Source: an uncultured Ruminococcus sp. | Lineage (GTDB): Bacteria; Bacillota; Clostridia; Oscillospirales; Ruminococcaceae | Length of the DNA: 64,000 bases | NCBI RefSeq assembly: GCF_947301925.1 | Contig: NZ_CAMYUE010000001.1 | Location: 62,001 to 126,000 of the forward strand | Direction of reading: 5' to 3' | In this document: piece after piece, positions 36,708 to 45,691 of the stretch | How positions within the stretch are numbered: the first letter of the stretch is position 1 | How the letters are laid out: each line of letters opens with the position of its first letter | The notes under the pieces: generated by a model | What the model was told of the DNA's origin: nothing | What the model saw: only the letters and a program-made list of their open reading frames with translations | Database searches by the model: none | Made by a program: the position numbers and the translations under genes

Positions 36708-39074
36708 TTACTTTATAACGATGGGTTCCGACCAGTATTCCTGGTTGTAGATATCGGAGAATCGATAGAGGATATGGCAGGCGCCGTTTCCTACATCGGT
36801 ATTGCTGATAGTCATATTCTCGGAATAAGTTACCTGATCGCCGATGAAGTAGCTGTCCTGATACTCCATATCGTATGAGTAGTAGTCGCAGATGAAGTCC
36901 AGCTTATCGCCGACAGTGAGCTCTGTGAGGTTCTTTGCAACTGCCTCGGTCTCGCCGCCGACATAGTCTGTGGAAGCTCCTGCGATGTAACCGTCGGGAT
37001 GATCGCCGTCAAATACGATTATGAGGTTTACTCTTTCGTTGTTGAGCAGGGCGGGAACATAGCCTCTGATTATCTGTTCAGTACCGTTGTAGGTAGTATC
37101 TGTGTGATAGTATGCAACAACGTTTCCGTTGATAGAGAGCCAGTTCTTTTCCGTATCGGCGACGAGAGCGCCGTTATCGTCGAAGGTGAACAGGTTGTCC
37201 AGACCAAGGTCGATATAACCTGATCCGTCGTCGTAGAACATATTAAGGTCGAGCTTGTGTACCATTTCCCACTGAGCGTTCTCAAGCTTCATGGTGTAGG
37301 TGCCGTTGTTCTCGGTCCATACGAGGTTTGAGGGATCGAAGTAGTGAGTTGAAAGGTACTCTGCTGTGCCGTCCACATCAGTGTCGTCCATGAACTCGGT
37401 ATTTGAGCTGTCGAGACCTTCGATGCTCCTGCCGCCTCCGCCGAGGAAGCTTGAAAGGAGTGAGCCAATCATATCGGAGCTGCCGGATGAGCCCGATGAA
37501 CCGCCCATGCCGAAGAGTGAGCTCAGAGCCGAGCCTGTGCCGCCTGCTGCGATCTGACCGCCTGTCTCAAGCTTAGCGAACTGCTTGATACACTTGGAAT
37601 ATTCGGAGTCCATACCTATCTTGTCGTAGGTCTTGCAGGCTGAGTCAACGTAGGAAGTACGCTGATAGGGGAAGTATATGGAAACGCCGTAAGCATTTGT
37701 CATATTTGAGGAGGTGAGATTGTACTTAACAGCCTTTCTGAGAGCCTCAGCAAGTGCCTTGCCCTCGGAAGTGCCGACATTCTCTGCAAGATTTACCAGA
37801 TCGACCTGGTCAATGCGTGTGCTCTCCGCAAACTCGCGGGTAGCGTATCTTGCGTTGGAGATATCCTTGTACTCGTTGTTTGATATCTTTGTGCTGACGG
37901 ACTTTGCAAAATCGGAAAGCTTTGCGGGAACTGTGTTTGAGAATTCCGCAAGGTCGATAACAGAGAGAGTCGTCTTCTGGCCTCTGCACTTCTTGCCGCA
38001 TTCGGAAACGAAATCGTCAACGATGTTCTTGCCGATGTCAAGTGTAGGCATAGATGTATTCTTACCGAGATTTGTCAGCCATCTTGTATAGAACCAGCCG
38101 ATACCGGGCTCTGTCTCCTCGGAGGCGATAAGGTAGTCAGCATGGTCGTTGAGCATGAGTGCAGTTTCAGCTGTAGCCATAAGACAGGCGTCAAAACCGA
38201 TGAAGTCGAACTGTACGCCGCCGCTGGTGAGAGCCTGCTTGATGCCTGCAAGGCTCATAGAGCCGCTGCTCTTGTTCTTCTCGTCGTAGCCGTAGCCTGT
38301 AACAGATCCGCCGCCGTGATCCCAGAGGATGAGCTCGTTTCTGTTGGCAGGGAAGTTCTTTGCACAGAACTGTATGAATGAAGCAAGGTTATTGGGGTCG
38401 GTCATGGGCTTGCTGCCCGCATCGTCAACAAGTCTGCCGATCTGGCCGTTCTTGATCTGGTAGATCTGGTTGACCTTGTTGCTTATACCGTTTACCTTCC
38501 ACTTTGAGCAGCCGCCGGTGAATACGATGATATTAACGTTATCGCCGTATGTGGCAGCTCTCATTTCCTCCATATCGGAGGAGGCCATGCCGTACTTTGA
38601 TTCAAGGTCAGTACCGCACATATATACCATAATGGTAACTACGTCCTCGTTATTGCCCTTGATGACAGTTCTCTTGTCGCGTGAACCTGTTGCAACGCTG
38701 GTGTCAACGCTGGCGTCGCTGGTAAGGTTTCCTGCGGCAGTATCCTCAGTGCTGAAGCCGAAGCCCGAGGGCACCGAGCCGATGTCCACGCCGCCGTTTC
38801 CGCCGGTGAGGGATCCGAGAAGATCTCCGCCGCCGCCGCCGCTTCCGCTGAACAGCTTGAATATGATGAAGCCGATTATGATAAGGGTGACGAGACCGCC
38901 GCCGCCTGCGGCAGCTCTCTTGGCTCCGCCGCCGCCACCGCCTGTCTGACCGCCGTGATAGCTGCCTGAACCTACGGGACCTGTGCCGAGACCGTCGCCG
39001 CGTCTATGAGCTCCGTTTCCGCCAGAGGTGACATTCTTGCGTCTGCCCTGGGGTCTGTTCTGATTAGGATCCAT
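36708..39074 (-). CDS. Clostripain-family (C11) cysteine peptidase, membrane-anchored
   Basis: 788 residues from the ATG at 39074, chosen for the ACGGAGGTTATT site just before it; a start eight codons earlier is poorer. A Gly/Pro-rich basic N-terminus is followed by one membrane helix (about 61-76) and another glycine-rich linker. The C11 domain starts near 144 (DVVTIMVYMCGTDLES) and has the catalytic His253 in LWDHGGG and Cys297 in FDACLMA. A beta-rich C-terminal region (about 570-788) follows. It is probably a cell-surface protease cleaving after arginine or lysine; the target is unknown. Confidence 0.9.
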   Translation of the reverse strand: MDPNQNRPQGRRKNVTSGGNGAHRRGDGLGTGPVGSGSYHGGQTGGGGGGAKRAAAGGGGLVTLIIIGFIIFKLFSGSGGGGGDLLGSLTGGNGGVDIGSVPSGFGFSTEDTAAGNLTSDASVDTSVATGSRDKRTVIKGNNEDVVTIMVYMCGTDLESKYGMASSDMEEMRAATYGDNVNIIVFTGGCSKWKVNGISNKVNQIYQIKNGQIGRLVDDAGSKPMTDPNNLASFIQFCAKNFPANRNELILWDHGGGSVTGYGYDEKNKSSGSMSLAGIKQALTSGGVQFDFIGFDACLMATAETALMLNDHADYLIASEETEPGIGWFYTRWLTNLGKNTSMPTLDIGKNIVDDFVSECGKKCRGQKTTLSVIDLAEFSNTVPAKLSDFAKSVSTKISNNEYKDISNARYATREFAESTRIDQVDLVNLAENVGTSEGKALAEALRKAVKYNLTSSNMTNAYGVSIYFPYQRTSYVDSACKTYDKIGMDSEYSKCIKQFAKLETGGQIAAGGTGSALSSLFGMGGSSGSSGSSDMIGSLLSSFLGGGGRSIEGLDSSNTEFMDDTDVDGTAEYLSTHYFDPSNLVWTENNGTYTMKLENAQWEMVHKLDLNMFYDDGSGYIDLGLDNLFTFDDNGALVADTEKNWLSINGNVVAYYHTDTTYNGTEQIIRGYVPALLNNERVNLIIVFDGDHPDGYIAGASTDYVGGETEAVAKNLTELTVGDKLDFICDYYSYDMEYQDSYFIGDQVTYSENMTISNTDVGNGACHILYRFSDIYNQEYWSEPIVIK

Positions 39075-39125
39075 AATAACCTCCGTATTTCTTCGCATTG
39101 TCAGGCATGAAGCCTGTTTAAGTAT

Positions 39126-39154
39126 ATTTTACACGCTTTTATGGAGAATGTCAA
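39126..39154 (-). promoter_or_regulatory. Promoter of the clostripain-like gene
   Basis: On the minus strand TTGACA (39149-39154), 17-nt spacer, TAAAAT (39126-39131). Confidence 0.85.
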
Positions 39155-39190
39155 GTTAAAAACGGTTACAAATGAAAAACCTGTCAAAAA

Positions 39191-39223
39191 AGCGCAGCTG
39201 CAATTATGGTCTGCGGCTGCGCT
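39191..39223 (-). terminator. Intrinsic terminator of the GH43 gene
   Basis: A 12-bp stem (39191-39202 with 39212-39223, one G-T pair) around a 9-nt loop; the minus strand then reads TTTTTTGAC. Confidence 0.87.
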
Positions 39224-39228
39224 TATGG

Positions 39229-41982
39229 TCAGTTCCGTGATACTATCAGCTTTCTCAGACTGATATTGTCAAATACGTCTATTACTCCGTCCTCGTTTAT
39301 GTCTGCGGCTTCGTTGTCGATGACGGTCTCAAGCTTCAGCAGATAGCGCTGGAGGAGAACAAGGTCGCCGACGGCGATACGGCCGTCGCCTGTAACATCA
39401 CCCTTCAGTCTGGGCAGCTCCTCGGGGATAACGGGTTCAAGAACGAATTTCTCGCGGTAGTCTCCCGTTAAGAGAGCCACTTCCATTTCGGCTTCGGTAT
39501 CGGAGCTCAATGCGTAGAAAGCGGCACATTTATTGTCCTGCGCAAGGCAGTAGCTGCCGTCCTTGTTGCATATTACCGTGAATTTCTGCTCCTCGGCTCC
39601 TGTATATTTTTCAAGTTCAAAACTGAGCCAATCCGTGGAGGTAAGGGCTCTTCCGCGCTGATCCGTTATTGTGTATCTTCCGTCGTCGAGCCGTGTCAGG
39701 CTCCATATCTGGTCGTTGAGTGTAAAGGGCTGATTCCCGTTCATATCGGGCTGTACGCTTACGCCTCTTGCATCGAAGCGGATGATCTTTCCCTCCATAT
39801 TGAATACGAATTGTCCGTTGCTGAGAGTGCGGAGCATATAGCTTCCGTCGGTGACCTGCGGGTGGACGGGGATTATGCTCCACAGCTGGCAGCCGCCCTC
39901 CCAGTAGTTCCACTGGTTGATATTGCCGCCGTTTTCCTTTGACCATTCATATACGTCAAGACCGCCCTTGTCCTGTGAGCATTTGGAAACTATACCGTAG
40001 TCCATGCCGCATCTCACTATCCTGAACAGCTGATTGTCGGCTCTGCTGTATTTCTGGAGCTCTATATTCACGCCGTCCTCTGCTGAGCTTTCGGCGACAG
40101 CGATGCACATGGATTCGTCGCCTGCGGACATTATCCTGCAATAGTTCTCGTCAACGGAGATGATACGCCACTGCTGTGCCCAGCTTCCGTTTTTCTCCCA
40201 TTGCTGGATATTTGTACCTTCGTCAAGCTTTCCGTTGGGGAGGTCTACAGCCATTGAGCTGTTCTGGTTGATGATATAATAGGACACACCGCTGAGCAGG
40301 TCGGTGCCGCTGAGATATGTGTCTGAGCCTGCGCCCGAAACTGTATCGGCCTTGTTTATGAGATGAGAACTGCTGTCGGTATGATCGGCGCTGTACTGAC
40401 GGACAGTACCTGAGAACTGCTTTGTCTGAGCGCCCCATATGCTGTGATTGTTAGTGCCAACAGCAGTGAATGACATGACTTTTTTACCTGTTTCGTCCTT
40501 TGCAGCCAGGAAGTAGCCGTGATAAACCTGTCCGCCAACGGTTATCTCGGCTGCGGAACTGTCATTTGCCTGCGACCATTTCCCGGAGATACTTCCGCTA
40601 ATGGTACCGTCGCTGTTGAGAGATATGGTGCTGTAGTTGATTATCTTTCCGTCGGTGGAGGTGCCGTGATCTATGAACTCATATTCTCCGGCGATATCAT
40701 TTTCATTGTAGCCATTCTCGGCGATGAAATCGTAGGAATACTCAAAGGGAGCCACAACAGGCCAGCCCTTTTCGTTGAAGTACATGGAGTGTACTCTCAC
40801 CTCATGGAATTCGGCGCCGTCGTCAAATCTTGTATGGTATATCAGGAACCAGCGGCCGTCGTCGTCGCGAAGCACCGAATTATGCCCGCAGGCCATATAG
40901 GCCTTGTCAAGAGAGCTGAACTTGTAATTGCCCATAACCTTCAGTCCTGTTGAGTCGAGATCGGGATTTGTGGGCAGAACTGCCTGTCTGCCTGCGGGAT
41001 CGGTAAAGGGACCCGTAGGTGATGAGGAGCGGAATACTCTCATGTTATATCCGCCTGTGGAGGTAAGACCGCCATAAGTCACCCACAGGTAATAATAGCC
41101 TGTATCGGCATTGTACTCGATGAAGGGACCCTCGCCTGATTTACCGTAGCCGCCCGATATCTTTGTGCCGAAGTAGCTGTCGATCATTCTTCCGTCGGAG
41201 GTCTGTCCTGTTTCCGGGTGTATGCACTGACCTGTGGCGGGATCTATCTCCAGAGTGAATATGCCTCCCGACCATGAGCCGTAGCACATATACATCTTTC
41301 CGTCGGTATCGGTATATATAGTGGGATCGATGGCATTGGGGAACAGCTGATTGTTGTAATTGCCCTTGTTGAACCAGCTGCTGTTGAAGCTTACCTTACC
41401 CTCGGCAATGAGCTCGTCGATGTTGGTGGAGGTATATTTGCGGTTCACATTTTTGGTATTGCTTTTTGCATAGCTGTCATTCTCGGTAAAGCCCGAATAG
41501 ATGAGGGTATCCACAAAGGTATAGGGCCCTTCCACGTTCTTTGAGGCGGCATAGGCTATGACAGACCGCATATATGTGGAGGAGGTGCAGAAATACATCA
41601 GGTATGCGCCTTTTGAGCCGTCGCTGTTTATGTAATCGGCGTCCCAGAAAACGTCGGGAGCCCATACCGCGAAGCCTCCTTCACAGTCCTCCAGATCCTC
41701 GCCTGCCCAGGCAAAGGCTTTTTGCAGATTTTGCGAGAGGTTGCCGAATTCAACATTATTTGTCTTGGCATAGCCGTTTGAAAAACGTCTCCAGTTCATG
41801 AGATCGGTGGATTTTGCTGCTTCGATATGAGAGCCGAAAATGTAATAGGCACCGTCCGCTTTGACGATAGAGGGATCGTGTACGGATACTCTGGTCCCCG
41901 AAGCAGATGTGGGGAGTACAGAAAACGCAGTAAGTGCCAGACAGCCCGAAACCAGGGCTGATATGAGCTTTTTGAATTTCAT
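39229..41982 (-). CDS. Secreted GH43 arabinanase-like enzyme with trefoil modules and dockerin
   Basis: 917 residues. A signal peptide (1-28) is followed by a GH43 five-bladed propeller with the three acidic residues D36 (VHDPSI), D219 (AIDPTI) and E284 (GEGPFIEY), as in endo-arabinanases and related enzymes. A beta-sandwich (about 425-530) is typical of this GH43 subgroup. Residues 566-707 form a ricin-type trefoil with NIQQW, QLFRI and INQW repeats; 711-848 look like a second, diverged trefoil. The C-terminus (859-917) is a dockerin (DVTGDGRIAVGD, DINEDGVIDVFD). It should act on arabinan or arabinoxylan side chains in a cellulosome. Confidence 0.92.
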   Translation of the reverse strand: MKFKKLISALVSGCLALTAFSVLPTSASGTRVSVHDPSIVKADGAYYIFGSHIEAAKSTDLMNWRRFSNGYAKTNNVEFGNLSQNLQKAFAWAGEDLEDCEGGFAVWAPDVFWDADYINSDGSKGAYLMYFCTSSTYMRSVIAYAASKNVEGPYTFVDTLIYSGFTENDSYAKSNTKNVNRKYTSTNIDELIAEGKVSFNSSWFNKGNYNNQLFPNAIDPTIYTDTDGKMYMCYGSWSGGIFTLEIDPATGQCIHPETGQTSDGRMIDSYFGTKISGGYGKSGEGPFIEYNADTGYYYLWVTYGGLTSTGGYNMRVFRSSSPTGPFTDPAGRQAVLPTNPDLDSTGLKVMGNYKFSSLDKAYMACGHNSVLRDDDGRWFLIYHTRFDDGAEFHEVRVHSMYFNEKGWPVVAPFEYSYDFIAENGYNENDIAGEYEFIDHGTSTDGKIINYSTISLNSDGTISGSISGKWSQANDSSAAEITVGGQVYHGYFLAAKDETGKKVMSFTAVGTNNHSIWGAQTKQFSGTVRQYSADHTDSSSHLINKADTVSGAGSDTYLSGTDLLSGVSYYIINQNSSMAVDLPNGKLDEGTNIQQWEKNGSWAQQWRIISVDENYCRIMSAGDESMCIAVAESSAEDGVNIELQKYSRADNQLFRIVRCGMDYGIVSKCSQDKGGLDVYEWSKENGGNINQWNYWEGGCQLWSIIPVHPQVTDGSYMLRTLSNGQFVFNMEGKIIRFDARGVSVQPDMNGNQPFTLNDQIWSLTRLDDGRYTITDQRGRALTSTDWLSFELEKYTGAEEQKFTVICNKDGSYCLAQDNKCAAFYALSSDTEAEMEVALLTGDYREKFVLEPVIPEELPRLKGDVTGDGRIAVGDLVLLQRYLLKLETVIDNEAADINEDGVIDVFDNISLRKLIVSRN

Positions 41983-42016
41983 CCCGATTTCCTCCTTGCA
42001 TAGATCTTTTTATATA

Positions 42017-42045
42017 ATTATAAAGACTATTGTGAGAAATGTCAA
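42017..42045 (-). promoter_or_regulatory. Consensus SigA promoter of the GH43 gene
   Basis: On the minus strand TTGACA (42040-42045), 17-nt spacer, TATAAT (42017-42022), about 35 nt before the start codon and its AAGGAGG site. Confidence 0.92.
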
Positions 42046-42176
42046 TAAAACAGCAGTGCAGAAAAGTGTTCTCACCGTTACAGATAATGTGAAATACAGA
42101 CAGGTCGTCAGTTTCATATATTTGTCCGCAAATAATACGGGGATTTTGTCAAAAGTTCCGATTTTTCGGGAAACTA

Positions 42177-42205
42177 TTGGAAATCGGGAAAAACTGTGAT
42201 ATAAT
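42177..42205 (+). promoter_or_regulatory. Promoter of the cobalamin-riboswitch operon
   Basis: TTGGAA at 42177-42182, 17-nt spacer, TATAAT at 42200-42205. The start of transcription would fall about 20 nt before the aptamer. Confidence 0.85.
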
Positions 42206-42227
42206 GTACAGGTATTCATGAATATTA

Positions 42228-42420
42228 CATATTTAAAAGGTGAACGGTGCTTCCTATCGCGCAAGCGGTGCAGGAAGGTAAAAGGGAAGCAGGTGAAAGA
42301 CCTGCACGATCTCGTCACTGTGACCGTACAGCATTATCCATGTGCCGTCTGGTGCAGCCACTGCTATAGCGGGAAGGCGGAGAAATGTGCTATTGTACGG
42401 AAGTCAGGAGACCTGCCGTT
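42228..42420 (+). promoter_or_regulatory. Cobalamin riboswitch
   Basis: The aptamer shows the class landmarks in order: an initial GGTG helix strand, GGGAAGCAGGTGAAA at about 42285-42299, CTGCACGATC then GTCACTG, the B12 box AGCCACTG at 42355-42362 followed by GCGGGAAGGCG, and the closing GTCAGGAGACCTGCC. It should switch off the downstream operon when cobalamin is plentiful. Confidence 0.95.
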
Positions 42421-42494
42421 TATCGGTACACGGCTCACAGCCGCGATCACGAGGCATTGATCGTACCGTTGCTCTTGATATGAGCTTTATTGTC

Positions 42495-42524
42495 ATGCCT
42501 TCTGCTCTGCGGAAGGTGTTTTTT
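42495..42524 (+). terminator. Riboswitch expression-platform terminator
   Basis: CCTTCTGC at 42498-42505 pairs with GCGGAAGG at 42509-42516 around a TCT loop, followed by TG and TTTTTT, about 40 nt before the cbiK start. The B12-bound state probably favours this hairpin; the alternative pairing was not worked out. Confidence 0.78.
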
Positions 42525-42563
42525 GCGCACGACCTATGTCTCCTTGAAAAACAGGAGGAAAAA

Positions 42564-43595
42564 ATGAAAAAGATCATTGCAGCTATTTCTGCCATCACAC
42601 TGACAGCAGCCTGCTTCGCTTCATGCAGCAGCGAAAAGAAGGACAGCAAGTCCGAGTCCGCAGCAGAGACAACTACTGTTGCAGAGACAACCACAGAGGA
42701 AGCTACAGAGGCTGATACCACTGAGGCTGAGGAAGAAGAGGAAGACGAGGAGAACTACGATACAGGCGACGCTTCTCTTGACAATGTCCGCAATCAGGAC
42801 GAGATAGGCGATAACGAGCTTCTCGTAGTAAGCTTCGGTACAAGCTTCAACGACAGCCGCCGCCTTACTATAGGCGCTATCGAGGACGCTCTTGAGAAGG
42901 CTTTCCCCGATTATGCAGTACGCCGAGGCTTTACCGCAAATATCGTAATCGACCATGTAAACAGACGTGACGGTATCCTTATAGACGACCTTGACGCTGC
43001 TCTCAAGAGAGCTGTTGACAACGAGGTAAAGACCCTTGTTGTTCAGCCCACACACCTTATGAACGGCTTTGAGTATGAGGAGCTTTCAGGCAAGATCGCC
43101 GAGTATTCCGACGCCTTCGACAAGGTGGTCATCGGTGAGCCCCTTCTCACCAGCGATGATGACTTTGCAAGAGTCGAGAAGGCTATTACAGACTGGACAA
43201 ATGAGTACGATGACGGCGACACCGCTATCTGCTTCATGGGTCACGGTACAGAGGCTGAATCCAACGGCGTATACCAGAAGATGCAGGATCTGCTCACAGC
43301 TGACGGCTATAAGAATTACTTCATCGGTACAGTCGAGGCTGAGCCCTCACTGGAGGACGTTATTGCCAAGGTCAAGGAAGGCGGCTACAAGAAGGTAGTT
43401 CTCGAGCCTCTCATGGTAGTTGCAGGCGACCACGCAAACAACGATATGGCCGGCGATGATGAGGATTCATGGAAGTCTGCATTTGAAGCCGAGGGCTTAG
43501 AGGTAGAGTGCCTCCTCAGAGGTCTGGGCGAAAACGAGGATATCCGCAGCATATATGTAGATCATGCACAGGCTGCAATAGATTCTCTCAACTGA
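42564..43595 (+). CDS. cbiK: Exported CbiK-like sirohydrochlorin cobaltochelatase (lipoprotein)
   Basis: 343 residues from the ATG at 42564 (AACAGGAGGAAAAA upstream). A lipoprotein signal ends at C17 or C21 (LTAAC, FASC), then comes a Thr/Glu-rich linker to about residue 75 and a CbiK domain. Active-site histidines are H227 (FMGHGTE) and H290 (AGDHANNDM), 63 residues apart as in Salmonella CbiK, with SFGTSFNDSR at 90-99. Cytoplasmic CbiK inserts cobalt into sirohydrochlorin; this copy lies outside the cell. It may process or carry metal-tetrapyrroles for uptake, by comparison with the periplasmic CbiK of Desulfovibrio. Confidence 0.9.
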   Translation: MKKIIAAISAITLTAACFASCSSEKKDSKSESAAETTTVAETTTEEATEADTTEAEEEEEDEENYDTGDASLDNVRNQDEIGDNELLVVSFGTSFNDSRRLTIGAIEDALEKAFPDYAVRRGFTANIVIDHVNRRDGILIDDLDAALKRAVDNEVKTLVVQPTHLMNGFEYEELSGKIAEYSDAFDKVVIGEPLLTSDDDFARVEKAITDWTNEYDDGDTAICFMGHGTEAESNGVYQKMQDLLTADGYKNYFIGTVEAEPSLEDVIAKVKEGGYKKVVLEPLMVVAGDHANNDMAGDDEDSWKSAFEAEGLEVECLLRGLGENEDIRSIYVDHAQAAIDSLN

Positions 43596-43604
43596 AAACA
43601 ATAT

Positions 43605-43633
43605 GCAGCCGACTAACAGTCGGCTGCTTCTTT
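43605..43633 (+). terminator. Intergenic hairpin between cbiK and the NEAT-like gene
   Basis: GCAGCCGACT at 43605-43614 pairs with 43618-43627 around an AAC loop, followed by TTCTTT. The T-run is weak, so it may be a partial terminator or an mRNA-stability element that lowers expression of the later genes relative to cbiK. Confidence 0.65.
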
Positions 43634-43647
43634 AAAAAGGTGAATAT

Positions 43648-44571
43648 ATGAAAAAAAGAATTATTATGGCAGCGCTGGCTGCGGCAGCTCTTTCGCTTTG
43701 TTCGTGTTCGGATAAAGGCAGTTCTTCATCGGAAAAGGCTGATGTAACCACAACTGCGGCTGAAACTACAGCGGAGGCGACGACTGTGGCGGAGACCACT
43801 GCGGAGACCGCTACGGAACAGGTGACGGCTCCTCAGAAGGAGGTAGGCTACAAGGGCATGGAGGCTGTCACAGCCGATGGCGTCAGCGAGGGCGAGTACG
43901 ATATAACCGTTGATTCAAGCTCCACTATGTTCAGGATTACGGAGTGCAGGCTGGTGGTATCCGGCGGTGCCATGACAGCAAGAATGACCATGAGCGGCAG
44001 CGGCTATGAGTATCTGTTCATGGGTACGGGCGAGGAAGCAGGAAAGGCTCCCGAGACCGAGTATATCCCTGCCGAGGAGGAAGGCGAAGTTGTTGCCTTT
44101 ACTGTACCTGTTGAGGCTCTGGACAAGGAGATCGACTGCGCTGCCTTCAGCAAAAAGAAGCAGCAGTGGTATGACAGGAAGCTGGTATTCCGCGCCGACT
44201 CACTTCCCGAGGGTACGCTTTCGGGCAGGAGCAAGGTGACCGCCGAAGAACTGGGACTTGCCGACGGTGAGTATACGGTAGAGGTAAGTCTTGAAGGCGG
44301 CTCTGGAAAGGCGTCGGTACAGTCTCCCGCAAAGCTTACCGTAAAGGACGGACAAGCCACTGCCGAGATCATCTGGAGCAGCAACAAGTACGATTATATG
44401 GTAGTTGACGGCGAGAAGATACTTCCGGTCTCGGTTGACGAGTTCTCGGTATTCGAGATACCCGTTACGGAATTTGACGGTAGAATGGACGTATCTGCCG
44501 ATACAACGGCTATGAGCACACCTCACGAGATAAGCTATACCCTTATTTTTGATTCGGAGACCATAAAGTGA
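43648..44571 (+). CDS. Lipoprotein with two NEAT-like repeats
   Basis: 307 residues. Lipoprotein signal (SLCSC), then a Thr/Glu/Ala-rich spacer (to about 65). Two related beta-rich repeats follow: one near 75-185 starting SEGEYDITV, one near 205-305 starting ADGEYTVEV and containing AKLTVKDGQATAEI and a terminal HEISYTLIFD. The pattern recalls NEAT domains that bind haem in Gram-positive surface proteins, but conservation is slight and the haem-binding tyrosine pair is not evident. Its place between an exported chelatase and a corrinoid-type ABC importer suggests a surface tetrapyrrole-binding role. Confidence 0.7.
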   Translation: MKKRIIMAALAAAALSLCSCSDKGSSSSEKADVTTTAAETTAEATTVAETTAETATEQVTAPQKEVGYKGMEAVTADGVSEGEYDITVDSSSTMFRITECRLVVSGGAMTARMTMSGSGYEYLFMGTGEEAGKAPETEYIPAEEEGEVVAFTVPVEALDKEIDCAAFSKKKQQWYDRKLVFRADSLPEGTLSGRSKVTAEELGLADGEYTVEVSLEGGSGKASVQSPAKLTVKDGQATAEIIWSSNKYDYMVVDGEKILPVSVDEFSVFEIPVTEFDGRMDVSADTTAMSTPHEISYTLIFDSETIK

Positions 44572-44572
44572 T

Positions 44573-45691
44573 ATGATAAAAAGATTGTTATATGCAGGAG
44601 CGGCTGTCATACTGCTTGCAGGCTGTTCCGCAAAGAAGAGCTCTGCTCCCGTAAGGCCCGTAACAGGCAGCGGAATAATGCTGGATCATGCAAAGCAGTT
44701 CACTGCCAGTCGTACCGAAGACGGCTGCACGCTTGTGGATATAAACGGGGACAGATATCTGATAGTGCCCGAGGACGCGGAGCCGCCTGCCGATACTTCG
44801 GGAGCTGTTGTGATACAGCAGCCTGTTTCCTGCGTATACAATGCGGCTTCGTCCGCAATGGATCTCATTGACGGAGCGGGAGCCCTTGACAGGGTAGCAA
44901 TGACCTCCACTAAATATGAGGACTGGTGCCTTGATTCGGTCACATCTGCAATGGACAGCGGAGACATAACTTACATAGGCAAGTACAGCGCTCCCGATTA
45001 CGAGGCTCTTCTTGAGGGCGGCTGCGGACTTGCCATCGAGTCTACTATGATATATCACAGTCCAGAGGTAAAAGAGCAGATAGAGGCTCTCGGCATACCT
45101 GTACTTGTGGAGCGTTCGAGCTATGAGACGGATCCTCTTGGACGAATGGAGTGGATAAAGCTCTACGGTATCATATTCGGCTGTGAGGAGCAGGCGAACA
45201 GGCTCTACGAGGAAAAAACGGGACAGCTCAACAGTATCCTTACCGATGAAAAGAGCGGGAAAAGAGCAGCCTTCTTCTATATCAATTCCACGGGCGGAGT
45301 GGTTATACGCAAGCCCTCGGATTATGTACCCGAGATGATGAGAATGGCAGGAGGAGAGTACATCTTTTCCGCTGACGATCTCGGCACGGACGAGAATGCG
45401 CTTTCCACCATGACCATACAGCCCGAGGTCTTTTACGAAAAGGCATGGGATGCAGACTTTCTCATATATAATTCCGATATCACAGGGGGGATAGATTCTC
45501 TCAGCTCTCTCCTTGAGAAGTATCCCGTGCTGGGAGACTTTACGGCTGTACAGAGCGGAAATATCTGGTGTACGGAGAAAAATATGTTCCAGCAGACCAC
45601 AGGTGCTGCGGAAATGATAGAGGAGCTTCACAGCATATTTACAGGTGAGGCTGAGGACAGAATGGAGTTTATTTACAGACTGGAGGGTTAA
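44573..45691 (+). CDS. BtuF/FecB-like substrate-binding lipoprotein
   Basis: 372 residues with a lipobox LLAGC near residue 19. The mature protein has the two-lobed helical-backbone outline of class III binding proteins, with SSYETDPLGRMEWIKLYG in the hinge region. Family members bind corrinoids, haem or iron-siderophores. The riboswitch and neighbouring permease point to a corrinoid. It starts 1 nt after the previous stop and abuts the permease gene. Confidence 0.88.
   Translation: MIKRLLYAGAAVILLAGCSAKKSSAPVRPVTGSGIMLDHAKQFTASRTEDGCTLVDINGDRYLIVPEDAEPPADTSGAVVIQQPVSCVYNAASSAMDLIDGAGALDRVAMTSTKYEDWCLDSVTSAMDSGDITYIGKYSAPDYEALLEGGCGLAIESTMIYHSPEVKEQIEALGIPVLVERSSYETDPLGRMEWIKLYGIIFGCEEQANRLYEEKTGQLNSILTDEKSGKRAAFFYINSTGGVVIRKPSDYVPEMMRMAGGEYIFSADDLGTDENALSTMTIQPEVFYEKAWDADFLIYNSDITGGIDSLSSLLEKYPVLGDFTAVQSGNIWCTEKNMFQQTTGAAEMIEELHSIFTGEAEDRMEFIYRLEG

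Noticed and set aside
42342..42563. Longer N-terminus for the CbiK-like protein
   Set aside because: It would be translated from the riboswitch aptamer and terminator; the ATG at 42564 has a good ribosome binding site and a lipoprotein signal.
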